Shown piece by piece: positions 47,232 through 56,676 of a DNA stretch of 64,000 nucleotides (the first letter of the stretch is position 1; each line of letters opens with the position of its first letter). This DNA is from Treponema sp. (lineage in GTDB: Bacteria > Spirochaetota > Spirochaetia > Treponematales > Treponemataceae). The notes under the pieces are model-generated. The model was not told the DNA's origin. It made no database searches and worked only from the letters and a program-made list of their open reading frames with translations. The translations under genes were made by a program, and so were the position numbers. Location: positions 56,091-120,090 of the forward strand of contig JAFZKN010000010.1 of assembly GCA_017553635.1 (NCBI GenBank). The letters are read 5' to 3'.

Positions 47232-47455
47232 CTTTACCTCATTTCAGGCGGAATTTTATTAAACCCTTTTAATTCGCCTTTGAATTATATTTTGTTCCAT
47301 ATTATAATTTTTATTGAATATGTTCAAGACTTTAAAAATAGTTAATTTTTTTAGTAATTATGTGGGTTTTAGTGATATATGAATTACCTCACACAGACAT
47401 ATCTATATTGAATTTTAGAACGAAATTGGGTATTTTAAATATAATGTTTAATACT

Positions 47456-48310
47456 ATGAAAACGGGCTTTAGAAAATTCAACCTTAAATATTTTTTATGT
47501 CTTCTCCTTGCTGTTTTATGCGGAATTTCGGGTTATGCAAATTCCCCGTTTACAGCACACGAAGAAGAAGTTATAGAAGGGATCATGGCTTTCAGGACTT
47601 CTCTTTCGGTTATGGAATTTGCCAATGCCCGTGCAAAGGTAGATGAATACCGTAAAAGGGTTTTAAGCGCAGAAGAATGTAAAACTTTAAGCGAACAGGC
47701 ACAGCTTGTAATCGATACATTCCTTGTAATGGAAACTTACAATTATATCTATGAAGCAGATCCGAACGATTCACGTCTTAAAGACCTGATTCTTCCTCAG
47801 ATGAGAAAACTCGAGGATTTTATAAAAGTTCATGCTGAATCAGAAATTAATGAATGGCTTTACACTGTTGCAGGGGATGTAATTTCCTGCTGCCTCAGAT
47901 TTTTACCTAAAGCAGAAGCAATGAAAAAGGGGCTTGTTATTAAAGACTATTATCTAAAAGCACTTTCTATAAAATCTGACTGCTGGTATACGCTTATAAA
48001 TACAGCCCAGTGGTTTTTCCAGGCGCCTGCAATAGGTGGAGGAAGCAAAGACAAAGCCCGCACTTACTTTGAAAAGGCTTATGCAGCGGCTAAAACACCT
48101 TCAGGGAAATATTACACTTCGATAATGCTTTCTCAGTCCCGGTATGCAGACGATAAAAAAGACGAAGCAGATTCCCTTCTTTCAAAAGCGCGCAATATCA
48201 TTCCGGAAAGTAAATTTGTAAAAAAAATTGCTTCAATAAACCTGATCGGGCATGATTACTTTTATTATGTTACACATCGTGATAACATCGATAAAAAACT
48301 GCAGAAATAA
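47456..48310 (+). CDS. Secreted helical protein of unknown function
   Basis: A probable periplasmic protein of 284 residues with signal peptide MKTGFRKFNLKYFLCLLLAV ending near GYANSP. The mature part is helical and TPR-like in character (KARTYFEKAYAAAKTPSGKY, DEADSLLSKARNIIPESKFV) but no clear TPR consensus array is seen. I chose the ATG at 47456 because it begins the signal peptide; upstream in-frame starts would bury it. A TATAAT at 47440-47445 ends 10 bases before this ATG with no Shine-Dalgarno. It lies 60 bases before the acyltransferase gene. Confidence 0.65.
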   Translation: MKTGFRKFNLKYFLCLLLAVLCGISGYANSPFTAHEEEVIEGIMAFRTSLSVMEFANARAKVDEYRKRVLSAEECKTLSEQAQLVIDTFLVMETYNYIYEADPNDSRLKDLILPQMRKLEDFIKVHAESEINEWLYTVAGDVISCCLRFLPKAEAMKKGLVIKDYYLKALSIKSDCWYTLINTAQWFFQAPAIGGGSKDKARTYFEKAYAAAKTPSGKYYTSIMLSQSRYADDKKDEADSLLSKARNIIPESKFVKKIASINLIGHDYFYYVTHRDNIDKKLQK

Positions 48311-48370
48311 TTGATTAAAAACAATCCCGGAAAAAATCCGGCAGAATATATTTATGGAGTATACTAAGTT

Positions 48371-49300
48371 ATGGAAGAAAATGAAAAACCGGTAGAGTTA
48401 ATCGTAAAGTATAAGAAATATTTCGATGAGCTTCTTGCAAATTCCAAAGCACCGGCAAAAATCGATGAAACAAATGTTTATGAAAAAGCAAATCCTGTTC
48501 CAAGGAAAATTCTTTTTGACATGCTCAGAGAAAATCATCTTCCTGGAAGCCGCATTGAAAATAAAGAAAACTTTAAGGCATTTTACGAAGCAGTAAAATC
48601 CGGAAAAACAGGTTTGATTCTTATGGAACACTATTCAAACCTTGACCTTCCTGCAATAATTTACCGTCTCGAAGAAGAAGGCGAAGACTGGTCAAAGGAC
48701 CTTGCATCTAGAATTGTTGCAATTGCCGGAATGAAATTAAATGAAGCACATCCTCTTGTACGCGCATGGACAGAAGGCTTTACACGAGTTGTAATTTATC
48801 CGAGCCGTTCACTTAACAATGTAGAAAATTCTGACATGTCAGAAGAAGAAAAGAAAGCAGAAGAATTAAAATCAAAAAAAATAAATTTCGCTGCAATGCG
48901 TGCAATGGATGCATGTAAAAAACGCGGTGAAGTAATTCTTGTATTCCCTGCAGGTACACGCTACCGTCCTGGAGTTCCGGAAACAAAACGAGGTCTTCGC
49001 GAAATAGATTCATATTTAAGACTTTTCGATGTAATGATTTTAGTTTCAAACAACGGAAACTGTCTTCGCATAAATCCTGAAGATACAGAAAACATGATGA
49101 AAGATCTTGTATGCAAAGATGAAATCATTTTGACTGCAAGTCCTGTAATTGACTGTAAATCTTTCCGAAACGAAATTCTTGAAAAAATTCCTGCTGATGA
49201 TCCGGATCCAAAACAGCACACTGTTGACCGCATCATGCAGATTCTCGAAGAGCAGCATGACAAAATTGAAAAAATCCGCAACGTTCACGATTACGAATAA
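48371..49300 (+). CDS. Glycerol-3-phosphate acyltransferase, plastid (ATS1)-like type
   Basis: The 309-residue soluble protein belongs to the PlsC-like acyltransferase superfamily. It shows the HX4D motif in LMEHYSNLDLPAIIYRLEEE and a variant second motif VFPAGTRYRPG. Order and spacing (ENKENFKAFYEAVKSG before HX4D, EGFTRVVIYPSRSL after it) resemble plant plastid and chlamydial acyl-ACP-dependent GPATs rather than PlsB. It should start phospholipid synthesis by acylating glycerol-3-phosphate, which fits the glycerol operon downstream. A GGAG lies 11 bases before the ATG. Confidence 0.75.
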   Translation: MEENEKPVELIVKYKKYFDELLANSKAPAKIDETNVYEKANPVPRKILFDMLRENHLPGSRIENKENFKAFYEAVKSGKTGLILMEHYSNLDLPAIIYRLEEEGEDWSKDLASRIVAIAGMKLNEAHPLVRAWTEGFTRVVIYPSRSLNNVENSDMSEEEKKAEELKSKKINFAAMRAMDACKKRGEVILVFPAGTRYRPGVPETKRGLREIDSYLRLFDVMILVSNNGNCLRINPEDTENMMKDLVCKDEIILTASPVIDCKSFRNEILEKIPADDPDPKQHTVDRIMQILEEQHDKIEKIRNVHDYE

Positions 49301-49318
49301 TCAATAAAAGGAGTGACT

Positions 49319-50476
49319 ATGAACATTTCCGATGAAATTAAATACGCGGGAGTTAACGACCATAAAATTGATTTATTCGAAGGACAGTTTGAAGTTCCGG
49401 CAGGAATGGCATACAATTCGTATGTAATCCTTGACGAAAAAATTGCAGTAATGGATTCTGTTGATGCTTCTTTCGGTGATGAATGGCTTAACAATATTAA
49501 ATCTGTTCTAAATGGTAGGAAACCTGATTATCTGGTAGTTTCACATATGGAAATGGATCACTCCGCAAATATCCTTTCTTTTATAAATGAATATCCGGAA
49601 GCAAAAATTGTAGCTTCTAAAATGGCATTTACAATCATGAAAAACTATTTCAAAAATGATTTTCCGGAAAAACAGATTATTGCATCAGAAACAGCTCCGC
49701 TTTGCCTCGGTAAGCATACACTCAATTTTATTGCAGCCCCAAATGTTCACTGGCCGGAAGTAATGATGAGTTATGAAAGCACAGAGAAAATTCTTTTTTC
49801 TGCAGATGCTTTCGGAAAATTCGGTGCAAACGATATAGAGGATCCTGAAGGATGGGCTTGCGAAGCCAGAAGATATTATTTTGGAATCGTTGGAAGATTC
49901 GGAGCAAATGTTCAGGCAGTTCTTGCAAAATTAAAAGGGAAAGAAGTAAAAACAATCTGCCCTCTTCATGGACCTGTTCTTTCTGAAAATATTGAATATT
50001 ACGTAAACATTTATGATATCTGGTCTTCTTATGGTGTTGAATCTGAAGGAACGATGATTGCATACACTTCTGTTTACGGGAACACAAAAAAGGTCGTAGA
50101 AAAACTTGCAGAAATCCTAAAGGAAAAAGGCTGTAAAAAAGTTGTTGTTGCAGATCTTGCACGGGAAGATATTCACGAATGCATCGAAGATGCCTTCAGA
50201 TATGGAAAACTTATCCTTGCATCTACAACATATAATACAGAAGTATTCCCTAAAATGAAGGAATTCATTGAAAATCTTACAGAAAGAAATTACCAGAAAA
50301 GAAAGATTGCCTTTATCGAAAACGGTTCCTGGGGACCGATGGCAGCAAAAAAAATGGCTTCCCTTTTTGAAAATTCAAAAGACATTACTTTTGCGCAGAC
50401 TGCAGTTTCGGTTAAAATTTCAATGACAGAAGAAACCCTCTCCCAGCTGAACTCTCTTGCAGACGAAATGCTCTGA
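49319..50476 (+). CDS. Flavodiiron protein (FprA family)
   Basis: The protein of about 385 residues has a metallo-beta-lactamase-like diiron domain with the ligand motif SHMEMDHSANI and later LHGP, then a C-terminal flavodoxin domain with IAYTSVYGNTKKVVEKLAE binding FMN. It reduces O2 to water or NO to N2O, protecting an anaerobe and the oxygen-sensitive Rnf system. AGGAG lies 6 bases before the ATG at 49319; a GTG at 49313 directly abuts the ribosome-binding site and is rejected. It appears monocistronic between the acyltransferase and glp promoter. Confidence 0.92.
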   Translation: MNISDEIKYAGVNDHKIDLFEGQFEVPAGMAYNSYVILDEKIAVMDSVDASFGDEWLNNIKSVLNGRKPDYLVVSHMEMDHSANILSFINEYPEAKIVASKMAFTIMKNYFKNDFPEKQIIASETAPLCLGKHTLNFIAAPNVHWPEVMMSYESTEKILFSADAFGKFGANDIEDPEGWACEARRYYFGIVGRFGANVQAVLAKLKGKEVKTICPLHGPVLSENIEYYVNIYDIWSSYGVESEGTMIAYTSVYGNTKKVVEKLAEILKEKGCKKVVVADLAREDIHECIEDAFRYGKLILASTTYNTEVFPKMKEFIENLTERNYQKRKIAFIENGSWGPMAAKKMASLFENSKDITFAQTAVSVKISMTEETLSQLNSLADEML

Positions 50477-50482
50477 TTTAAT

Positions 50483-50511
50483 TTGTAAATGACGGTTTTC
50501 GGGTTTATAAT
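50483..50511 (+). promoter_or_regulatory. Promoter of the glycerol operon
   Basis: TTGTAA (50483-50488), a 17-base spacer and a perfect TATAAT (50506-50511). The leader to the ATG at 50547 is about 29 bases and contains a GGAG ribosome-binding site. Confidence 0.6.
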
Positions 50512-50546
50512 TAACATTAGATTGTCATATAAAACGGAGACCGCCA

Positions 50547-51998
50547 ATGAATTACGATGTCGCTATTATCGGTTGTGGTGTCACAGGTGCTGCAGTCGCC
50601 TATGAACTTTCCAAATACAATCTTAAAACAGTAATCCTCGAAGCAGAAAACGACGTAGCCGCAGGAACAACCAAGGCAAACAGCGGAATACTTCATGCAG
50701 GCTATGATCCAAAGCCCGGATCTTTCATGGCAATTTTAAACGTCCTCGGAAATGAATACGCCCGCTCTGTATGTAAAAAGCTTGATGTTCCTGTAAAATG
50801 GTGCGGTTCTTTTGTATGCGCATTCGGTAAAGAAGATGACATGACGGTTAAGGAACTCTACGGACGCGGTCTTAGAAACAGAGTTTCTGATATGGAAATT
50901 TTAAAAGCTGAACAGATTAAAAAACTCGAACCAAATCTTTCGGACAAAGTAACGAGTGCACTTTATGCAAAAACTGCGGGAGTTGTAAGCCCATGGGAGC
51001 TTTGTCTTGCGTTTGCAGAAACAGCCGTCAAAAACGGAACTGAATTAAAAAGAAATTTTAAAGTCAGTTCAATTAAAAAAATACCATGCGAACAGTGTAA
51101 CAAAGAATATAAAAGCGCATACTCAATCACATCTGACGACGGACAGAGTGTAAACGCAAGCTTTGTAATAAACGCAGCCGGAGTTTACGCAGATGAAATA
51201 CATTCGCTTGTTTCAAAGCCTGCTTATAAAATTAAACCAAGCCGCGGTCAGTATTATCTTCTTGATCACGAAGCAAACGGAATTGTCAGCCGTGTAATCT
51301 TTCAATGTCCTTCCAACGGAACAAAAGGAATTCTTGTAGCACCTACATGTCACGGAAACATCATTGCAGGTCCTGATGCAGTGTCTACAGAAAAAGATGA
51401 TCTTGCAGTAACTTCTAAAGGACTAGAATACATTGCAGAGCTTGCAAAAAAATCTGTTCCGTCACTGGATTTAAGTTTATCGATAAGAAACTTTGCAGGA
51501 GTCAGGGCAAATTCTACAGAGGATGACTTTATAATCGAAGAAGTTCCTGAAAGCAAGGGCTTTATAGATTTTGCAGGAATAAAATCACCGGGTCTTACAG
51601 CTTCTTTTGCAATGGGAGATGCAGCCCTCATGCTTTTAGAAAAAGCAGGGCTTCATATCGAACAGAAAAAGAAATTTATTGATTCAAGAAAAAAAATAAG
51701 ATTTGCAGAATTATCATCAGAAGAAAAAGTTGAACTTATAAAAGACAATTACACTTACGGCCGAATCGTCTGCAGATGTGAATCAATTACAGAAGGAGAA
51801 ATTCTTGCGGCCCTTAACTCTACGATTGCACCTGTAAGCGTTGACGGAGTTAAAAGAAGATGCAACGCCGGAATGGGAAGATGCCAGGGAGGCTTTTGCA
51901 GTCCGCGCGTAATTAAACTTTTAATCGACAGCGGAATTGAACCTGAAAACATCATGCAGGATAAAAACGGTTCTTATATCATAACAGGAGAAATGTGA
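50547..51998 (+). CDS. GlpA-like FAD-dependent oxidoreductase with BFD [2Fe-2S] tail
   Basis: The 483-residue protein has an N-terminal FAD-binding fold (IIGCGVTGAAVAYELSKYN), a DAO-type substrate domain, and a C-terminal BFD-like [2Fe-2S] motif with CRCESITEGE and RCNAGMGRCQGGFC. It is the catalytic subunit of an anaerobic glycerol-3-phosphate dehydrogenase-type complex, oxidising glycerol-3-phosphate to DHAP. A GGAG site precedes the ATG. Its TGA overlaps the start of the next gene by one base. Confidence 0.88.
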   Translation: MNYDVAIIGCGVTGAAVAYELSKYNLKTVILEAENDVAAGTTKANSGILHAGYDPKPGSFMAILNVLGNEYARSVCKKLDVPVKWCGSFVCAFGKEDDMTVKELYGRGLRNRVSDMEILKAEQIKKLEPNLSDKVTSALYAKTAGVVSPWELCLAFAETAVKNGTELKRNFKVSSIKKIPCEQCNKEYKSAYSITSDDGQSVNASFVINAAGVYADEIHSLVSKPAYKIKPSRGQYYLLDHEANGIVSRVIFQCPSNGTKGILVAPTCHGNIIAGPDAVSTEKDDLAVTSKGLEYIAELAKKSVPSLDLSLSIRNFAGVRANSTEDDFIIEEVPESKGFIDFAGIKSPGLTASFAMGDAALMLLEKAGLHIEQKKKFIDSRKKIRFAELSSEEKVELIKDNYTYGRIVCRCESITEGEILAALNSTIAPVSVDGVKRRCNAGMGRCQGGFCSPRVIKLLIDSGIEPENIMQDKNGSYIITGEM

Positions 51999-53317
51999 TG
52001 AACAGCGTTTATGATTTAGTTGTAATTGGTGCCGGTCCTGCAGGTCTTGCAGCTGCATACGAAGCGTGGAATAAAGGTGTTAAAAAAATTCTTTTAGTTG
52101 AACGCTCTTCTGAAACCGGCGGAATTTTAAATCAGTGCATACACAACGGTTTTGGTCTTCATCACTTTAAAGAAGAGCTTACAGGCCCTGAATACGCTGC
52201 GCGTTTTGCTTCAATGTTAAAGTCTACCGGAGTTGAAGTTGCACTTGAATCGATGGTTTTAGATTTTAAAGAATGCGAAGACGGGTTTAAAACTGTTCAC
52301 CTTGTAAATCCAAAAGACGGATTTTGTGAAATAAAAACAAAGGCTGTAATTCTTGCAATGGGCTGCCGTGAGCGAAGCCGCGGAGCTATAGGAATTCCCG
52401 GAACAAGGCCTGCAGGTATTTTTACCGCAGGAACTGCACAGCGCCTCATAAACTGCGAAGGCTATATGGTCGGAAAGAGAGTTGTAATTCTTGGAAGCGG
52501 TGACATCGGGCTTATCATGGCGCGGCGCCTTACACTTTCTGGTGCAAAGGTTTTAGCATGCGTTGAACTTATGCCATACTCCGGCGGACTTGCAAGAAAC
52601 ATCGCGCAGTGCCTTAACGATTTTAACATTCCGCTTTATCTTTCTCACACGATTACAGACATTATCGGAAAAGAGCGTGTAGAAAAAGTAATAGTTTCAA
52701 AAGTAGATGAAAAACGAAAGCCGGTTGCAGGCTCTGAAATAGAATTTGAATGTGATACAGTTCTTTTGAGCGTAGGACTTCTTCCAGAAAACGAGCTTTC
52801 AAAAAATGCAGGAATTAAAATTGACAGAAGAACTAAAGGTCCTTTTGTTTTTGAAAACAGGGAAACATTAACTCCCGGAGTTTTTGCATGCGGAAACGTT
52901 GTTCATGTTCACGATCTGGTTGATTATGTTACAAAAGAAAGTGAAACTGCAGGGAAAGGCGCTGCTCAATATATTTTATCACAGCAAAACAGCGGTGCTT
53001 TATTTAACTTAAATGATGCAGTTGAAGTTTTAACAGACGAAAACATTTCTTATACTGTTCCGCAGTACATACATAAAAACACAGAAGAAAAAGTCGTTTC
53101 AATTTTCTTTAGAGTTCGGAGCGTTTACAAAACCGATACCGTAATAGCAGTTTACAAAACAGACGGCAAAACAAAAACAAAGATTGCTTCGTTTAAACGT
53201 GAGCACATGGCGCCAGGAGAAATGGAACAGATAAATATTGCCGTTTCACAGTTTGCAGACACACAGAGTGATTTTAAAATTCTTGTTGCAATTGAAAAAC
53301 CGGAGGAAGCAGAATGA
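51998..53317 (+). CDS. GlpB-like NAD(P)/FAD oxidoreductase
   Basis: The protein of about 439 residues has an FAD motif VIGAGPAGLAAAYEAW, MGCRERSRGAIGIPGTRPAG and a second nucleotide motif VILGSGDIGLIMARR, then a short C-terminal domain. It pairs with the GlpA-like protein as in Firmicutes and spirochaete GlpA-GlpB-DUF1667 systems. The ATG at 51998 is chosen: AGGAG lies 7 bases upstream and it overlaps the preceding TGA (TGATG). The GTG at 51995 is too close to the ribosome-binding site. Confidence 0.87.
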   Translation: MNSVYDLVVIGAGPAGLAAAYEAWNKGVKKILLVERSSETGGILNQCIHNGFGLHHFKEELTGPEYAARFASMLKSTGVEVALESMVLDFKECEDGFKTVHLVNPKDGFCEIKTKAVILAMGCRERSRGAIGIPGTRPAGIFTAGTAQRLINCEGYMVGKRVVILGSGDIGLIMARRLTLSGAKVLACVELMPYSGGLARNIAQCLNDFNIPLYLSHTITDIIGKERVEKVIVSKVDEKRKPVAGSEIEFECDTVLLSVGLLPENELSKNAGIKIDRRTKGPFVFENRETLTPGVFACGNVVHVHDLVDYVTKESETAGKGAAQYILSQQNSGALFNLNDAVEVLTDENISYTVPQYIHKNTEEKVVSIFFRVRSVYKTDTVIAVYKTDGKTKTKIASFKREHMAPGEMEQINIAVSQFADTQSDFKILVAIEKPEEAE

Positions 53318-53661
53318 AAGAATTAATCTGTATATGCTGTCCAAAAGGATGTCACTTAAAGGTTGACGAAAAAAATGATTACAAAGTTACAGGGAACAGC
53401 TGCCCGCGCGGAGAAGAATACGGTAAAAACGAAATTACAGATCCCAAGCGCACCGTAACCCACACAGTAAGAGTAAACAGTCACACTCACCCGCGTCTTT
53501 CGTGCAAGACAGACAGAACGGTTTCTAAAAGCCTGATGTTTGATATAATAAAAGAGCTTGATAAAATAACAGTAAATCCGCCTGTAAACATAAAACAGGT
53601 TTTAATAAAAAACGTCTGCAACAGCGGAGCAGATATCATTGCGACACAGGAGCTTGTCTAA
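53314..53661 (+). CDS. DUF1667 protein (small Cys-rich partner of the Glp oxidoreductase)
   Basis: The 115-residue protein belongs to DUF1667. Conserved Cys occur in ICCPKGCHLKV, GNSCPRGEEYG and LSCKTD, suggesting a small iron-sulphur or metal-binding electron-transfer subunit. It overlaps the GlpB-like gene by four bases (ATGA) and has an AGGA site. In known operons it is always the third member with the two flavoproteins. Its stop codon is inside the first hairpin of the glpK leader. Confidence 0.85.
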   Translation: MKELICICCPKGCHLKVDEKNDYKVTGNSCPRGEEYGKNEITDPKRTVTHTVRVNSHTHPRLSCKTDRTVSKSLMFDIIKELDKITVNPPVNIKQVLIKNVCNSGADIIATQELV

Positions 53662-53746
53662 AAAATTACCTCCATGTAATTTTTTAGACTGCAGTTTTTA
53701 ATTAAAAACTGCAGTTTCGCACTTCCCTGTGCGACCGTTGACACGG
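53656..53746 (+). promoter_or_regulatory. Tandem hairpin array in the glpK leader
   Basis: Four consecutive dyads fill the gap before glpK. (1) 14-bp perfect stem 53656-53669/53676-53689 containing the stop codon of the DUF1667 gene; (2) a perfect 26-base palindrome centred on TTAATTAA, 53689-53714; (3) TCGCAC/GTGCGA, 53717-53734; (4) CCGT/ACGG, 53735-53746. ACCTCC at 53668-53673, running into the loop of hairpin 1, is complementary to GGAGGT at 53745-53750 just before the glpK ribosome-binding region. It could be an attenuator, an mRNA-processing site or an RNA switch. Confidence 0.6.
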
Positions 53747-53763
53747 AGGTCTAAGGAGAAATT

Positions 53764-55254
53764 ATGAAATATATTATGGCATTCGATGCGGGAACAACTT
53801 CAAACCGCTGCATCATCTTTAACAAAAAGGGCGAAATATGCTCTGTAGCTCAGAGAGAGTTTAAACAGATTTATCCAAAACCGGGCTGGGTTGAACACGA
53901 CGCAAACGAAATCTGGGCAACACAGCTTGGAGTTGCAACATCTGCCATGGCAAAACTCGGAATATCTGCAAAAGACATTGCCGCAATCGGAATTACAGAC
54001 CAGAGGGAAACTACAATCGTCTGGGACAAGGTTACAGGTGAACCTGTTTACAATGCCATCGTATGGCAGTGCCGCCGCACTTCTGCATACTGCGATAAAT
54101 TAAAGGCAAAAAAACTTGAAAAAAAGATACGCGATAAAACAGGGCTTATAATCGACGCATATTTTTCTGCGACAAAATTAAAATGGATTTTAGACAATGT
54201 AAAAGGCGTAAGGGAAAGAGCCGAAAAAGGTGATCTTCTTTTTGGAACAGTAGAAACATGGCTTATATGGAAGCTTACAAACGGCAAGGTTCATGTAACA
54301 GATTATTCAAACGCATCAAGAACAATGATGTTTAACATAAACACATTAAAATGGGACGATGATATTTTAAAGGAGCTTAACATTCCAAAATGCATGCTAC
54401 CGGAACCAAAACCTTCCAGCTGTGTTTACGGTGAAACAGACAAAAGTCTTTTTGGATCTCCTATAAAAATTGCAGGAGCCGGCGGTGACCAGCAGTGCGC
54501 ACTTTTCGGACAGACATGCTTTAACAAGGGCGAAGCAAAAAACACTTACGGAACCGGATGCTTTATGCTCATGAATACCGGAACAAAACCAGTGTTTTCT
54601 AAAAACGGTCTTCTTACAACAATCGCATGGGGCTTAAACGGAAAAGTAAATTACGCACTCGAAGGAAGCGTTTACATTGCTGGTGCTTCCATACAGTGGC
54701 TGCGTGATGAAATGCACATCATCGATTCTGCAGACGAAGCAGATTACATGGCAGAAAAAGTTCCTGATACAAACGGCTGTTATGTAGTTCCTGCATTTAC
54801 AGGACTTGCTGCTCCTTACTGGGATCAGTACGCACGCGGAACAGTAGTAGGACTTACACGAGGTGTAAATAAATATCACTTTGTCCGTGCAACACTTGAG
54901 TCGATTGCTTATTCAACTTATGACCTTGCTTCTCAGATGGAAAAAGATCTTGGAAGTAAAATCAAATCACTTAAAGTTGACGGAGGTGCAAGCCGTTCAA
55001 ATATTTTAATGCAGATTCAGTCTGATCTTCTTGATAAAGATTTATACAAACCAATCTGTGTAGAAACAACAGCAATGGGAGCAGCATACTTTGCAGGACT
55101 TGCAGTCGGTTACTGGAAGAATACAGATGAAATAAAAAAGAACTGGAAGGTAGAAAAAATCTATAAAAGCACGATAACAGACGAAGACAGACAAAAGCGA
55201 ATCAAAGGCTGGCATAAAGCAGTTAAACGCGCGCTCGACTGGGAAAAAGATTAA
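53764..55254 (+). CDS. glpK: Glycerol kinase
   Basis: The 496-residue FGGY-family kinase phosphorylates glycerol to glycerol-3-phosphate. Landmarks are [16 protein letters not shown] at the N-terminus, [12 protein letters not shown], the FGGY signature region [15 protein letters not shown] and [27 protein letters not shown] precedes the ATG. It completes a pathway with the GlpA/B-like enzymes encoded upstream. The start lies after the hairpin array, so its expression may be set separately from the oxidoreductase genes. Confidence 0.96.
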   Translation: MKYIMAFDAGTTSNRCIIFNKKGEICSVAQREFKQIYPKPGWVEHDANEIWATQLGVATSAMAKLGISAKDIAAIGITDQRETTIVWDKVTGEPVYNAIVWQCRRTSAYCDKLKAKKLEKKIRDKTGLIIDAYFSATKLKWILDNVKGVRERAEKGDLLFGTVETWLIWKLTNGKVHVTDYSNASRTMMFNINTLKWDDDILKELNIPKCMLPEPKPSSCVYGETDKSLFGSPIKIAGAGGDQQCALFGQTCFNKGEAKNTYGTGCFMLMNTGTKPVFSKNGLLTTIAWGLNGKVNYALEGSVYIAGASIQWLRDEMHIIDSADEADYMAEKVPDTNGCYVVPAFTGLAAPYWDQYARGTVVGLTRGVNKYHFVRATLESIAYSTYDLASQMEKDLGSKIKSLKVDGGASRSNILMQIQSDLLDKDLYKPICVETTAMGAAYFAGLAVGYWKNTDEIKKNWKVEKIYKSTITDEDRQKRIKGWHKAVKRALDWEKD

Positions 55255-55256
55255 CG

Positions 55257-55541
55257 ATGCGAAAAGATTTAATACGAAAGCAGCTCAGGTTTTTCGGCAC
55301 CGTTCAGGGTGTAGGCTTTCGCTATACTGCAAACTCAATTGCACAGAGCCTTGGAATTACAGGCTTTGTGTATAACGATTTTGACGGAAGCGTTTTAATG
55401 GAAGCCCAGGGAACAAAAGCAGAAATAGAAAATCTAATCTCACGGCTCAACGACGGAATGTTCATTTCGATTGACCGAATAGAAAAAAATGATTTACCAG
55501 TTGATACATCAGAACGAAGCTTTAGAATAAAGGGCTGGTAA
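55257..55541 (+). CDS. acyP: Acylphosphatase
   Basis: The 94-residue enzyme hydrolyses acyl phosphates. The catalytic signature FFGTVQGVGFRYTANSIAQS contains the phosphate-binding loop and Arg, and VYNDFDGSVLMEAQG carries the active-site Asn region. The gene starts 2 bases after the glpK stop with no own Shine-Dalgarno, so it depends on translation through from glpK. It closes the operon; no terminator is visible in the following 150 bases. Confidence 0.92.
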   Translation: MRKDLIRKQLRFFGTVQGVGFRYTANSIAQSLGITGFVYNDFDGSVLMEAQGTKAEIENLISRLNDGMFISIDRIEKNDLPVDTSERSFRIKGW

Positions 55542-55694
55542 GGGATGGTTGAAGATTTTTTTAAGGGGAACAGGATCTACGACCGGGTCATATGACATAG
55601 TTTCTTTATTCTGCTAATAGCTTATAAAAATAAATATGAAAGAAAATACAATTACTGAATATCCTTTATTTACAATTACACACTCTTCTTATGA

Positions 55695-56288
55695 TTATTT
55701 GTATGATACACTTTCATAACCCTCCCGGAATAGTTTTATCAGAGAGCTGTATGCATCATTTATCTTCGTATAATAATTTGCATAATAATACGTCTTATTC
55801 CGTATTTTTTTAATTACATATGTTGATGTTCCATCGGCTGCTGGCAAAAGAGAACTGTCTATCATTACAACATTTTCAGGCCTTCTTCTAAGTATTTTTA
55901 CAGCTTTAGGATTTTGAATCATAATCAGTCTTTTAAATCCATCCTGTTCCCAGATATTAAAATATAGTTCATCACGTACATTATACAATGCACGGACTGC
56001 AAGTAAACCGTTATCTACATTAACAAGAATCATCACTGAGCAGTAGTCGGATTCTGCAATCAACTCATTCAACTGCTGTTCTACTTCATTAAAGAATTTA
56101 CTGTCGATATAAAAAGGTTCAAACCCCATAGCATTATTTTTCTGTAGCTCGCAATAAAAAGTATTCTATATATCCTTAAATGAAACCTGCATTTTACGTT
56201 CTGTTTTGCAGCTGTTGAACATCAGACAGTATGAAACAAAACTAAACAAAAGAAATATAATTGTGATTATTCTATTCCTGTTTTTCAT
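55695..56288 (-). pseudogene. Lipoprotein gene broken by an amber codon; paralogue of 62232-62810
   Basis: From an ATG at 56288 the frame reads MKNRNRIITIIFLLFSFVSY, then a lipobox-like FNSC, KTERKMQVSFKDI and TAG. In the same frame it continues NTFYCELQKNNAMGFEPFYI and on to the stop at 55695. The intact paralogue at 62232-62810 has FKDIQDYY at this point, with the same number of residues up to the shared FYI, so the TAG replaces a Gln codon. The downstream 144 codons could be expressed from the internal ATG at 56129 but would lack a signal peptide. The ATG lies inside the 3' end of the TPR gene. Confidence 0.7.
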
Positions 56289-56613
56289 AAGCATTTCTAT
56301 AATCCTTTAAGAGTAAATATATATACCCACGTTGATTATAAGCACTCGGATACAGAGGTGTTTTAGAAAGGACATAGTTTATATCTTCAAGCGCTTCATC
56401 AAGTTCATTTAACTCCATTCTAACTGCAGCTCGATCCATATATGCAACACCGTCCATTGGGTTAGCTTTAAGTACTTGATCAAGAATTTCTTTTGATTCC
56501 TGAAATTTTTTCTCATAATACAATTTTTCAGCATATTTTTTTGAAATATTCTGTGAAAAAACAAAACTGCTTAATACTAATAACAAAAAAGTTAAAAACA
56601 CCCTTTTTATCAT
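56272..56613 (-). CDS. Small secreted TPR protein, probably 3'-truncated
   Basis: The 113-residue protein has a Sec signal peptide (MIKRVFLTFLLLVLSSFVFS) and two to three TPR units (AEKLYYEKKFQESKEILDQV, NELDEALEDINYVLSKTPLY, GYIYLLLKDYRNAYEKQE). The last repeat is cut short: the frame ends within the first codons of the next gene's signal-peptide segment, which occurs elsewhere as a repeat. The 3' end has therefore probably been replaced by recombination. Confidence 0.6.
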   Translation of the reverse strand: MIKRVFLTFLLLVLSSFVFSQNISKKYAEKLYYEKKFQESKEILDQVLKANPMDGVAYMDRAAVRMELNELDEALEDINYVLSKTPLYPSAYNQRGYIYLLLKDYRNAYEKQE

Positions 56614-56676
56614 AATTCAACCTGCGCTATATGTTTTAAATTAAGTTTGTTTCTATTTTTTAAACTGTACGCAGTT

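Noticed and set aside
55636..55719. Small plus-strand ORF of 27 codons (MKENTITEYPLF...)
   Set aside because: No ribosome-binding site, overlaps the end of the minus-strand gene, and no recognisable product; chance ORF is more likely.
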